Assembly: GCA_019308525.1 (NCBI GenBank) | Contig: JAFDIC010000019.1 | Location: 1 to 22,498 of the forward strand | Reading direction: 5' to 3' | DNA: 22,498 nt | Origin: Deltaproteobacteria bacterium | GTDB lineage: Bacteria > Desulfobacterota > DSM-4660 > Desulfatiglandales > HGW-15 | Shown here: positions 5,885 through 13,482 of the stretch, in pieces | Layout: every line of letters begins with the position of its first letter | Position numbering within the stretch: position 1 is the first letter of the stretch | Position numbers and translations under genes: made by a program | Notes under the pieces: generated by a model | Told to the model about the DNA's origin: nothing | Seen by the model: the letters and a program-made list of their open reading frames with translations, nothing else | The model's database searches: none

Positions 5885-7951
5885 TTATGAATAGCCTATC
5901 CTGAACTTTCTCTGCATATACTCCAGGTATTCATTTCCGCATTGGACATTGAGGACCCACAGTTGATATTCCTTTTCATGGGGGATCTTGTTTTTCTCTA
6001 TGTATTCGAAAGGATAACACATAATCGGAACTCTCTCCGTGTAATACTGTTTTGTCAGCTTCCCTATGGCAACGGACAAGACGTCCCAAGGGGTTTCAGG
6101 GTCGACAACCAGGATCTTGATTCCATTGAGCAGTTCCGACAGATTCAGACCCAGATCGGACTGATTGACAACCAGTATTGCACATAACTCGTTTCCTTTA
6201 AGGAGTGAATAGGATCGGCATTTTCTCACAAATCCGGATCGACTGTACTCCTCTTCGAGGGATGATGGTTCCCTGTCTTCTGTATTCAATCCAAGGGCCT
6301 CGACCATGAGTCCTCCTGAATGGTGGTCGTAAAACCTCTCAAGCTCCCATAGCTCCCCCTTTGAACTTTCTTTCAGGGTCCATCCCTCCGGGAAACGAGC
6401 ACCCAGGGAAAGGCTCGTATGAGGCAGATAGGAAAATAGATCCATTGAACAACCCTTTGGATTCTTGAGCGCCCTGGCGAAGCGTCCGAAGACGAGGTTC
6501 GGGAACCTGTTCTCGGGCCTAAAGTAACACATTACATAGTCCATGTTGGATGATGGAAGACGATACATGTCATTGAGATAATGCATTATCTGCCGCAACA
6601 CCAGGAAACCGGTGCGTTTCTGGTCGAGGGGAAGGGCCGCATGATGATGAATCATCCATGCCTTTTCATAGGCCCTGATCATGGAGATGTGACCGTAGAT
6701 TCTGCCGCTCCTCTGGTAGGTAAAGTGTCTGGCGATCCCGGGGCTCTCCTGGTAGAGCCTCCGGTAAGTCTCCTTGAACCTCTCTTTGTACGCCTGGATT
6801 AATCGATATTTTCTTGGGTATATAAAACCTGTAGTGAAAAAAAACTCCCACAGGGAGTCCATGTCAACCCTGCTGGAAATATAGGCATGGGGGTCCAGGG
6901 CACTCGTCAGGATATGAGTGAGCCTGCTGTAAGCATTGATGTCCATATCGAGAATACTTATCCCACAACGAACTTCCCCTGTGTCTTCAGATAGCCGGTA
7001 TATGACCTGGGCCTCGCAGCATATTGTTGGCGAACCCTGGAAGTCCACCTCCATCTTTGGGATGATCATACCCGGAACGAGTAATGCCTCCTCACAGGGC
7101 TCATACACTGAGAACCCGGATGTGGACACATCACTGACTGCCATCTGAACCTCTTTAGACAAGAAAGGATGCTCGAATATCAGCGTGGGTGTGGGTGTGA
7201 GTCTCTGACGGACGTTGCGGACCTGCTTCTTCCTGAAGCGTCTTATTTCGTTCTCCAGGGGGGAAATGACCATGTCTCCCTCTCTTGCCGAGAGGTCTTG
7301 ACGTATCCACTTGCAGTTACCGGAAAAGATTACCTTTCCCTGGCGTTTCAGGGTCATTGCCAGGGGGACATCCGGATTGAGCCAGTGAAAGGAGCAATTT
7401 GGAACCGGCATCACGCGAACCCTGAAACCATTGGGATTGAAGTCCAGGAGTTCTCCCCTCGCGTGGAACCCGTTCTGATTTATCTCGGCACTTACCCCGT
7501 CAGCCCTGTACCGCCTTGCCCCTCGTTTCCCCAGGACATATCCTTCCGAGGATATCTTCACCTTGAAGTGATCTCTATTCACCTCAATCAGGGAGGCCGG
7601 AGCAAGAGTCAGACAGCGCCCGTCATCTAGGACGAGATACAGGAATTCATAGGATGCCAAGTCAGTGTCAAATGTATCTTCTTTTTCCCACCTGCACGTG
7701 ATTTTGTTCCCCGAGCAAGGCTTGGGATAAGCCCTGAGCAGAATACTCTCCTCATAGCGGGGATGGCGCAGGAGAACGTACAAGAATCCGTCCTTGAAGT
7801 GGATGTGATTGATATGGTTGATAAGATCTTCTTTGTCTACGCAGGGGGAACTCCCCGTGGCTTGAATCAGTTCTCGGTGCTGGAAAAGCCACGGCGGGAC
7901 CTGTGCTGTTCCAGAAAATAACGTCCGGGGCCTCAAGTCGGCTGTGTGCAT
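5885..7951 (-). CDS. Large PilZ-domain protein with unclassified C-terminal domain
   Basis: A 688-residue cytoplasmic protein with no signal peptide or membrane segment. Residues about 240-340 look like a PilZ domain, the cyclic-di-GMP receptor fold: an arginine-rich lead-in (RRFRKKQVRNVRQR, 237-250) followed by DVSTSG (274-279), matching the (D/N)xSxxG motif. The leading RxxxR motif is not exact. Residues about 145-215 look like a second, degenerate PilZ-like barrel with DFNPNG (170-175). The C-terminal half (about 365-688) has conserved-looking segments such as GHISMIRAYEKAW (420-432), HHHAAL and FRPENRFPNLVFGRF; it could be a GNAT-like acyltransferase fold, but I cannot confirm that. Start: ATG 7951 with GAGG seven bases before it. 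A sigma-54-like promoter and a tandem dyad lie upstream. Likely role: a c-di-GMP-responsive effector; the output is unknown. Confidence 0.8.
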   Translation of the reverse strand: MHTADLRPRTLFSGTAQVPPWLFQHRELIQATGSSPCVDKEDLINHINHIHFKDGFLYVLLRHPRYEESILLRAYPKPCSGNKITCRWEKEDTFDTDLASYEFLYLVLDDGRCLTLAPASLIEVNRDHFKVKISSEGYVLGKRGARRYRADGVSAEINQNGFHARGELLDFNPNGFRVRVMPVPNCSFHWLNPDVPLAMTLKRQGKVIFSGNCKWIRQDLSAREGDMVISPLENEIRRFRKKQVRNVRQRLTPTPTLIFEHPFLSKEVQMAVSDVSTSGFSVYEPCEEALLVPGMIIPKMEVDFQGSPTICCEAQVIYRLSEDTGEVRCGISILDMDINAYSRLTHILTSALDPHAYISSRVDMDSLWEFFFTTGFIYPRKYRLIQAYKERFKETYRRLYQESPGIARHFTYQRSGRIYGHISMIRAYEKAWMIHHHAALPLDQKRTGFLVLRQIMHYLNDMYRLPSSNMDYVMCYFRPENRFPNLVFGRFARALKNPKGCSMDLFSYLPHTSLSLGARFPEGWTLKESSKGELWELERFYDHHSGGLMVEALGLNTEDREPSSLEEEYSRSGFVRKCRSYSLLKGNELCAILVVNQSDLGLNLSELLNGIKILVVDPETPWDVLSVAIGKLTKQYYTERVPIMCYPFEYIEKNKIPHEKEYQLWVLNVQCGNEYLEYMQRKFRIGYS

Positions 7952-8057
7952 TGTTCGTCCTCGATTTTTCAGGGCTCACTTCCGAAAGAAATGGGACCTG
8001 CGAATCAAATCCTAGTCCTAGTCATAGCTCCACCTACTCAGTTTGTTGTTATCTTCT

Positions 8058-8073
8058 TTCAATATCCGTGCCA
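8058..8073 (-). promoter_or_regulatory. Candidate sigma-54 (-24/-12) promoter of the PilZ gene
   Basis: The minus strand reads TGGCACGGATATTGAA, preceded by CT. The -24 block TGGCACG is a perfect consensus match and the gap to TTG is the correct length; only the C of the -12 GC is replaced, by A. Transcription would begin near 8048, giving a 97-nt leader before the PilZ ATG at 7951. The paired dyad at 8243-8284 lies about 180 bp upstream, a usual distance for enhancer sites of an NtrC-family activator. Confidence 0.5.
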
Positions 8074-8242
8074 GATACAAATAGCCCCGGGACAAAATCC
8101 TTCCGGGCCTCCAGGAACGGCCATTTAGTCCAGCTCTTAACACCCTGTTTTTACGGAATTTTGGAAAGGCTAATTCTTTTTGGGAAAAATTTCAAGCAAT
8201 TAATGTGTCTCGATCAGTTGTGAGGAAGAGAAACAGCGCCAA

Positions 8243-8284
8243 ATGCACAAATTCTTGTGCATCCATGCACAGTTTTTTGTGCAT
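8243..8284. promoter_or_regulatory. Tandem dyad element, copy 2 (possible activator binding sites)
   Basis: Same plan as the copy at 192-231: ATGCACAA (8243-8250), four bases, TTGTGCAT (8255-8262), two bases, ATGCACAG (8265-8272), four bases, TTGTGCAT (8277-8284). Dyad centres are 22 bp apart. The outer half-sites extend to a 13-bp inverted repeat (8239-8251 with 8276-8288, arms beginning CCAAATGCACAAA). The flanks differ from copy 1, so the conserved part is the dyad itself, as expected for protein-binding sites and less so for a copied mobile repeat. Confidence 0.65.
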
Positions 8285-8362
8285 TTGGATGACAGGGGGT
8301 TCGCAGGAAGGGGATTTGAGCTCAGGCCGGATTGGCATCCACATCTGTTGGAAGATCTGGGA

Positions 8363-8863
8363 TCAGGGCCCCGGCTCCCCGGTAAGGGCGTTTCGAAGAC
8401 AGGGAAGATCCTTTCGCGGGAGCTGAGACCTCAGCTCTCCCCTCAGAAGGAGACCCATCCCCAGTACCCTTCCCCGAAAGCACAAAACTACATACCCGTT
8501 TGTTACTCCCAGATCTATTTCTAAAGCCCCATTCTCCAACAGGTTGGCCAGTTGGCCATTGTCCAGGTTCACCTTGCACCTCGTGGCCAGGTGACCGAAG
8601 ATCTGGATCATCCTGGTGGATGGCTTGATGAAATCATCGATGACTCGAAAGGCCCTCATTCCAGCGGTTGAAACCTTGTAATGGCAACCGACCTCCAGGT
8701 GGGGAGATTGCCTCAACAACCACAGGCTCTTTCTCCTTCTCAACAGCAGATAGGCATCAAACACAGAGCACGGGATTCCAAAACGGTCCTCCAGGTATTT
8801 GAAAATGCGCTTCCTGCTATCTCCCTTTAGTAATTCTGGCCATGAAGAATCCCACTGAATTGA
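8363..8863 (-). CDS. PUA-like RNA-binding domain protein, probable detached C-terminus of the methyltransferase
   Basis: A 166-residue product from ATG 8863 that overlaps the end of the upstream methyltransferase by 47 nt in the +1 frame. Segments RKRIFKYLEDRFGIP, GMRAFRV, KPSTRMIQIFG, NGYVVLCFRGRVLGMG and GELRSQLPRKD match my memory of the PUA-like C-terminal region of NOL1/NOP2/sun (RsmF-type) RNA methylases, where it binds the target RNA. A single-base change in the CCCTTT run at 8823-8828 (plus-strand letters) would join it to the methyltransferase as ITKG-DSRKRIFKYL with no gap. So it is either a translationally coupled separate subunit, the product of frameshifting, or the result of a mutation or sequence error. 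The frame is open upstream to 8959, but earlier starts overlap even more. Confidence 0.65.
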   Translation of the reverse strand, partial: SIQWDSSWPELLKGDSRKRIFKYLEDRFGIPCSVFDAYLLLRRRKSLWLLRQSPHLEVGCHYKVSTAGMRAFRVIDDFIKPSTRMIQIFGHLATRCKVNLDNGQLANLLENGALEIDLGVTNGYVVLCFRGRVLGMGLLLRGELRSQLPRKDLPCLRNALTGEPGP

Positions 8864-9731
8864 CATGGTGGGGATAGAATCTGGCTGCTCTTTCCATTTC
8901 TCTGTCATAGCGCACCTTTCCCCAGTATAACAGCCCGGGCTCGTGCTTGACATCCACATCTATGGGTAGAAGCATGGCTTCCTCCCTGTTTTCCAAGAGG
9001 AACTGAATCACCCCTTCATTTTCCTCGGGGTTGTATGTACAGGTTGCATAAAGCATATGCCCGCCATCCTTGAGTAAGTCAAAGCCCCTAAGGATAATCC
9101 TCCTTTGTACTTCCGCCAGGGTCCTTTTCCTCTTCTTGATTTCATATGTCGCCCCGGGAAAGGTCACTCGAAAACGCCCTTCCCCGGAACAGGGCACATC
9201 TGCAAGTATATAGTCAAAGGTGCCCTTTTTCCTGGGAAATTCCTGGGCCTGATAACTCGTGACAATAGTATTGATCACCCCTAGCCTGGCAAGGGTATGG
9301 CCGAGGGCCACATGTCTGCCCGGGTAGAGCTCATTCGCTATTATGAGGCCTGTATTGTTCATTATTTCGGCCATTTGCCCGGTCTTTCCGCCCGGCGCCG
9401 CACACATGTCCAGTACGAATGAGCCGTGCCCGGGATTGAGGAGTATGGGCGCCAGGCAGGAAGTCAGGGCTTGGGGATGAAAGTATCCCATGAAATACTC
9501 GAACAGGCTTCCCGGGGACCTCAATCCTCGGGCCAGGTACAGCCCTTCGTGTCCCGGCGAGGCCAGGTCCAGTTGGATCCCCTTTGAGCGAAACATGGCC
9601 ACTAGGGATTCTGGCTCTACCTTCAGGCGATTTACCCTTATGTGCACTGGAATGGGGGAGTGGAGACTCTCCACAAAGGAGGAAAAATCAGGAATGATTT
9701 CTCGATAGTGTTCAAAGGGAATGCTATTCAT
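8817..9731 (-). CDS. NOL1/NOP2/sun-family RNA m5C methyltransferase
   Basis: Methylates carbon 5 of a cytosine in rRNA or tRNA using SAM. The 304-residue protein has the complete catalytic core: DMCAAPGGKTGQ (SAM-binding motif I, about 109-120), DYILADVPCSGEG (motif IV with the product-release Cys), and YATCTYNPEENEG (motif VI with the nucleophilic Cys). It ends normally for a core-only enzyme with VGFFMARITKGR. Many fused relatives continue into a PUA-like domain, which here sits in the next frame (8363-8863). Start: ATG 9731 has no clear ribosome binding site. It follows the acyl-CoA dehydrogenase by 78 nt. The exact target (RsmF-like C1407 of 16S rRNA or a tRNA site) cannot be told. Confidence 0.9.
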   Translation of the reverse strand: MNSIPFEHYREIIPDFSSFVESLHSPIPVHIRVNRLKVEPESLVAMFRSKGIQLDLASPGHEGLYLARGLRSPGSLFEYFMGYFHPQALTSCLAPILLNPGHGSFVLDMCAAPGGKTGQMAEIMNNTGLIIANELYPGRHVALGHTLARLGVINTIVTSYQAQEFPRKKGTFDYILADVPCSGEGRFRVTFPGATYEIKKRKRTLAEVQRRIILRGFDLLKDGGHMLYATCTYNPEENEGVIQFLLENREEAMLLPIDVDVKHEPGLLYWGKVRYDREMERAARFYPHHVNSVGFFMARITKGR

Positions 9732-9809
9732 GACCGGCGTGTTTCATAATGCCCCGGGACCACAGCATTTCGATTTGCAAGAATTAGAAAGACAGGGAAC
9801 CCCTTACCC

Positions 9810-10958
9810 TCACCCGGCCTTTCCAAGAACATTGTTTGCTATGACGCGTCTTTGGATCTCGGACGTCCCTTCATAGAGGGTGAGGACCCTCGCGTCCCTG
9901 TAATATCTTTCAACAGGAAAATCCTTGATATACCCGTAACCGCCATGGATCTGCAAGGCCTGGTATGCCACTCGATTAGCCGTTTCAGAGGCGAACACCT
10001 TGGCCATGGATGCATCCGCGGTATACTTCTCTCCCCTGTCCTTCTTCGCGGCGGCGTAGTAGGTCAGCAGTCGCGCCGCCTCTATCTGGGTCGCCATGTC
10101 GGCGATCATCCATCTGATCCCCTGGAACTGGGAGATAGGCCTCCCGAACTGGATACGCTCCTTGGCATAGCTGAGCGCGGCATCCAGGCACGCCATGCCC
10201 AGCCCGACAGACTGGGATGCTATTCCTATTCTTCCTCCGTCCAGAGAGGCCATCGCAATGCCGAATCCATCTCCCTCGTTACCAAGCAAGTTTTCCTCCG
10301 GAACACGGCAATCCTCAAAGATCAGTTCCGCCGTATCAGAACACCTGAGCCCCATCTTGTCTTCCACTCTCCCCACAACAAAACCCGGCGTCCCTTTTTC
10401 AACTACGAATGCACTGATGCCCTTATGCCTCCTGTCCCTGTCGGTATAGGCCGTGACCACGGTAATATCAGAGTTTTTCCCCGAGGTAATGAAGGTCTTC
10501 GTGCCGTTTATTACGTAGGATTTCCCATCCCGGACAGCCATTGTCCTTTGACTCACAGGGTCGGAACCTGCCCCTGGTTCGGTAAGGGCGAAGGAGCCGA
10601 TCTTTTCCCCGGAGGCAAGGGGCCTCAAATACTTGTCCTTGAGGTATTCAGAACCAAAAAGATATATAGGCCCGCATGCTACCGAGTTGTGCACTGACAT
10701 AATCACTGCGGTTGATGCGCAGGCATAGGCGATTTCCTGAAGGGCTACGCAATAACTCACGGTATCCACTCCCGCGCCTCCGTACCCTGCCGGGACGTTC
10801 ATCCCCATGAGACCCAATTCCCCCGTTTTTGTCAGGATTTCCTTTGGGAACCGACAACTCTTGTCACGTTCTGCGGCCGTGGGCATCACCTCCTCCCTCG
10901 CAAAATCCCTTGCCATCGCCCTGATCATCTTTTGCTCTTCATTTAGGTCAAAGGCCAT
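9810..10958 (-). CDS. Acyl-CoA dehydrogenase (short/branched-chain or butyryl-CoA type)
   Basis: FAD enzyme introducing the alpha,beta double bond into acyl-CoA, passing electrons to an electron-transfer flavoprotein. The 382 residues are the standard length. Signatures: FALTEPGAGSD (123-133), the GGRIGIASQSVGLG helix (241-254), KERIQFGRPISQFQ (266-279), IHGGYGY (337-343) and the catalytic base Glu363 in LYEGTSEIQR, the position used by short-chain and butyryl-CoA dehydrogenases. It lies downstream of the XRE-cupin regulator and meaB in the same direction, so butyryl-CoA or a branched acyl-CoA is the likely substrate. Substrate length cannot be fixed by eye. Confidence 0.93.
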   Translation of the reverse strand: MAFDLNEEQKMIRAMARDFAREEVMPTAAERDKSCRFPKEILTKTGELGLMGMNVPAGYGGAGVDTVSYCVALQEIAYACASTAVIMSVHNSVACGPIYLFGSEYLKDKYLRPLASGEKIGSFALTEPGAGSDPVSQRTMAVRDGKSYVINGTKTFITSGKNSDITVVTAYTDRDRRHKGISAFVVEKGTPGFVVGRVEDKMGLRCSDTAELIFEDCRVPEENLLGNEGDGFGIAMASLDGGRIGIASQSVGLGMACLDAALSYAKERIQFGRPISQFQGIRWMIADMATQIEAARLLTYYAAAKKDRGEKYTADASMAKVFASETANRVAYQALQIHGGYGYIKDFPVERYYRDARVLTLYEGTSEIQRRVIANNVLGKAG

Positions 10959-11018
10959 TTTTCATCCCAATTCTTGAGCCCACTGTCCGGGTGCACAGGA
11001 TAGGTTTATCACCTTGTC

Positions 11019-11567
11019 TCAAGGCGTATAAAGGACCACGAGCAATTCCGCCCTATCACTGCTGATGTTGCGTAGCTTATGGATTATTGAGGAATTGAAG
11101 TGGATTGACATTCCAGGGGAAAGTACGTTCTTGGTTTCGCCCACAAGGACCTCTATTTTTCCCTTCAGCACGTATATGAACTCTTCACCCAGGTGCTGGT
11201 AGCTGACCCCCTTGTGTTCTGATCTGGGATCTATGAACACCTTGAAGGCCTTGAGGTGCTTGTGACGGGCCTCGGGTGTGAGGTTCTGATAACTGTAGTC
11301 CTCGGTTCTCTTCTGGTAGTCCTCGTCGGACTTCTGGCCGACCCTCTTCTTCTCTTCCCTCAAGAGAACCCCGGAGTCTATTTCAAGGGCCCTTGAGAGT
11401 TGCAGGATCACCGCTACCGGCGGCATGATCTCTCCTTTCTCTATCTGCGAGAGGTAGGATGTCTTGAGACCGGTCTCGATAGCCAGGTTCTTGAGGGTCA
11501 TTTTCCTCTCTCTTCGCAACTTGGCTATTCTTTTTCCTATGGGTTCTGTTTTCCTCCGGGCGCGCAT
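11019..11567 (-). CDS. XRE-family regulator with C-terminal cupin domain
   Basis: A 182-residue transcription regulator. Residues about 11-68 form an XRE/Cro helix-turn-helix (MTLKNLAIETGLKTSYLSQIEKGEI, recognition helix around TSYLSQIEKG). Residues about 105-180 form a cupin barrel (YQHLGEEFIYVLKGKIEV, PGMSIHF, IIHKL), which in this family senses a small ligand. The frame is open to 11630, but ATG 11567 follows a strong AAGGAGG seven bases away and is clearly the start. It sits inside the mutase/beta-oxidation cluster and probably controls it in response to an intermediate; the ligand and operator are unknown. A candidate operator-like palindrome lies at 18560-18580. Confidence 0.9.
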   Translation of the reverse strand: MRARRKTEPIGKRIAKLRRERKMTLKNLAIETGLKTSYLSQIEKGEIMPPVAVILQLSRALEIDSGVLLREEKKRVGQKSDEDYQKRTEDYSYQNLTPEARHKHLKAFKVFIDPRSEHKGVSYQHLGEEFIYVLKGKIEVLVGETKNVLSPGMSIHFNSSIIHKLRNISSDRAELLVVLYTP

Positions 11568-11705
11568 TGGGCGACCTCCTTGTAATCGCTTGGGGCCTTG
11601 TTCATGGGTGGCGGGGGTGGGGCACAACAACGGATAACGGGGTCGATGAGCGGATGGATCTCTCGTCCCGGCTACATTGTCTGTTTACGCCAGTGGCCCT
11701 GGCTG

Positions 11706-11939
11706 CTATTCCCTCACTTCACTTGTCCTGTCTTTCCATCTTCTGACCATGCGAACGACAAACCCCGCCACCAGCGCACCGCTAATAAGTATTATCAAGT
11801 TGGAAGAAAAAAATGTCATCACAAACCAAAAAGGGTTGTTCAACCCGTAGGAGCCAATCAGCACGTGGACACCAAAGGCGAGGAAAAGACATCCAAGCAA
11901 GGCCAAGAATATCTGTCGGACCCACCACACGGCTTCCAT
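11706..11939 (-). CDS. Small two-helix membrane protein next to meaB
   Basis: A 77-residue protein with two clear hydrophobic segments (about 8-28 and 38-63, the second including NLIILISGALVAGFVV), separated by a short GLNNPFWF loop, and a basic C-terminus (RMVRRWKDR), suggesting both ends in the cytoplasm. I do not recognise a named family. The gene begins 45 nt after the meaB stop and has a weak GGGGGAG 13 bases before the ATG. The well-formed transmembrane pattern and its place in the cluster make it likely to be real. A link with the mutase or with membrane electron transfer is guesswork. Confidence 0.65.
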   Translation of the reverse strand: MEAVWWVRQIFLALLGCLFLAFGVHVLIGSYGLNNPFWFVMTFFSSNLIILISGALVAGFVVRMVRRWKDRTSEVRE

Positions 11940-11984
11940 GATTGCACTACGCTCCCCCTGAATGAAGGGTTGATAACAGCAAGT

Positions 11985-12950
11985 TCAAATTCGGATCTTC
12001 ACCTTCTTGCTCAACAGCTCCTCACATGCCGTGTAAGGATCGGTTTCTCCCTTCAAGATGGAATTTACCGCATCTTCGAATTCATCGCAGTGGACCAATC
12101 TTTCGAGGACATCCCCTACCAGGTGGCCCTTGATAACCTCTGCAAGCTCCTCGCGGACTCTCAGAACCCTCCCGCCAGGGGCCGAACCCTTCCCGGAGGA
12201 CATCAAGTATTCCCTGTGTCTTTCTATCTCCTCCAGGAGTTCCTCGATTCCCTTCCCTGATATCGCTTCGGTTTTGAGGATAGGAGGTTTCCATTTGCCC
12301 TCCCTGTACTTGTCCTGGTCCATCTCTATCATGAGCCTGAGATCTGATAGCGTCCGCTCAACGCCTTCCCCGTCGGCCTTGTTGATGACGCAAATGTCTC
12401 CTACTTCAAGTATCCCTGCCTCTATCGCCTGGATGTCATCCCCCATGCCGGGGATTACGACTATGACAGTCGTATGAGCATTCCTGACCACGTCGACCTC
12501 GTCCTGTCCGACACCCACGGTTTCCACGATAATAAAATCCTTACCCATGGCATCCAGGACGTTTATTGCACTCCTGGTTGACATGGTCAGACCGCCAAAA
12601 TGCCCTCTGGTGGCAAGCGATCTTATGAAGACTCCGTCATCCATACTGTGTCGCTGCATCCTGATCCTGTCGCCGAGGATGGCTCCGCCCGTGAAAGGAC
12701 TCGTGGGGTCAACGGCGAGGACCCCTACGGTGGCCCCCCTCGCCCTTATGAGCGCAACCATCTGGTCTACGAGGGTGCTTTTGCCGACCCCCGGGGCACC
12801 CGTGATTCCAATGATATAGGCTTTCCCGGTGTGGGAATAGAGCTCCTTCATGACCTCCTTTACCTCCGGGATGCCGTCGTCAATATCACGAATCAGCCGT
12901 GCTACTGCCCTGACGTCTCCTGAAATCACCTTTTTGGCTATGCTCGTCAT
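11985..12950 (-). CDS. meaB: MeaB-family GTPase, chaperone of the B12-dependent mutase
   Basis: G-protein chaperone that gates adenosylcobalamin loading into, and rescue of, acyl-CoA mutases. 321 residues, typical for MeaB/ArgK. Visible motifs: Walker A GAPGVGKS (51-58), the family signature DPTSPFTGGAILGDRIRM (81-98), ETVGVGQDE switch region (143-151) and the guanine-specificity NKAD (190-193). It lies 24 nt after the mutase B12 subunit on the same strand, which makes this mutase its client. The start ATG 12950 has GGAAG five bases upstream. Older annotations as lysine/arginine/ornithine transport ATPase (ArgK) are incorrect for this context. Confidence 0.96.
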   Translation of the reverse strand: MTSIAKKVISGDVRAVARLIRDIDDGIPEVKEVMKELYSHTGKAYIIGITGAPGVGKSTLVDQMVALIRARGATVGVLAVDPTSPFTGGAILGDRIRMQRHSMDDGVFIRSLATRGHFGGLTMSTRSAINVLDAMGKDFIIVETVGVGQDEVDVVRNAHTTVIVVIPGMGDDIQAIEAGILEVGDICVINKADGEGVERTLSDLRLMIEMDQDKYREGKWKPPILKTEAISGKGIEELLEEIERHREYLMSSGKGSAPGGRVLRVREELAEVIKGHLVGDVLERLVHCDEFEDAVNSILKGETDPYTACEELLSKKVKIRI

Positions 12951-12974
12951 TCTGCTTCCGTGAACCCTGCACCA

Positions 12975-13379
12975 TTATCCGGGTCTAACATTCTCCTCGA
13001 CCCACCTCACGATTTCTTCCAGGGAAGACCCGGGAGTAAAGATTTCCTTGATCCCCTTGTCCTTCAGTTCCTGGATATCCTCATCAGGGATGATTCCGCC
13101 CCCGCAAACCACTATATCTTCAGCACCCTTCTCCCTGAGCAGTTCCACCACCCGTGGAAAGAGATGCCTATGGGCGCCTGCGAGGCTCGAAAGCCCGATC
13201 ATATCGACATCTTCCTGGATCGCCGCCTGCACTATCTCTTCCGGCGATTGATGAAGGCCTGTGTAGACCACCTCGTAACCGGCGTCCCGGAATGCCCTTG
13301 CGATTATCCTGGCCCCCCTGTCATGTCCATCCAAACCGGGTTTAGCGACTAGGATCCGTAGCTTCCTTTTCCCTTCCAA
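12975..13379 (-). CDS. Acyl-CoA mutase small subunit, B12-binding (IcmB / MCM C-terminal type)
   Basis: About 134 residues forming the Rossmann-like cobalamin domain. [11 protein letters not shown] carries the DxHxxG motif whose His replaces dimethylbenzimidazole as the lower cobalt ligand; SSLAGAH and VVCGGGIIP follow as in the family. It is the partner of the large subunit immediately upstream (gap about 100 nt); together they equal a complete two-subunit mutase such as IcmA/IcmB. The start is uncertain: a GTG at 13397 has no ribosome binding site, while a TTG at 13379 follows GGAGGAAGGA directly, so I prefer TTG. The upstream GTG would add six residues. Confidence 0.9.
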   Translation of the reverse strand: MEGKRKLRILVAKPGLDGHDRGARIIARAFRDAGYEVVYTGLHQSPEEIVQAAIQEDVDMIGLSSLAGAHRHLFPRVVELLREKGAEDIVVCGGGIIPDEDIQELKDKGIKEIFTPGSSLEEIVRWVEENVRPG

Positions 13380-13482
13380 GGCTTGTCCTTCCTCCACAGC
13401 CCGAATCGCCTGGGTTCAACACAGGGTCGTGACTTATCTATTTATCATGTATGTTGTCACCGGAAGCCCAAACAGTGGCGTA

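Larger units (their letters stand above)
7952..8362. other. Regulatory intergenic region upstream of the PilZ gene
   Basis: No gene. It carries, in minus-strand order, the tandem dyad 8243-8284, a sigma-54-like promoter 8058-8073, and a predicted leader of about 97 nt. The leader includes a six-codon open frame (8005-8025) with GGAG only two bases before its ATG, probably too close to work. Plus-strand frames crossing the dyad are rejected as repeat artefacts. Confidence 0.5.

Noticed and set aside
8005..8025. Six-codon leader peptide in the PilZ leader
   Set aside because: GGAG is only two bases from the ATG and the codons (two repeats of ACT AGG) show no attenuator-like design; probably chance.
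8205..8524. Plus-strand open frames starting MHKFLCIHAQFFVH and similar
   Set aside because: The words are translations of the tandem dyad at 8243-8284 and the rest is antisense to the PUA-domain gene.
11568..11630. Upstream extension of the XRE-cupin regulator
   Set aside because: The strong AAGGAGG before ATG 11567 lies inside this stretch and decides the start.
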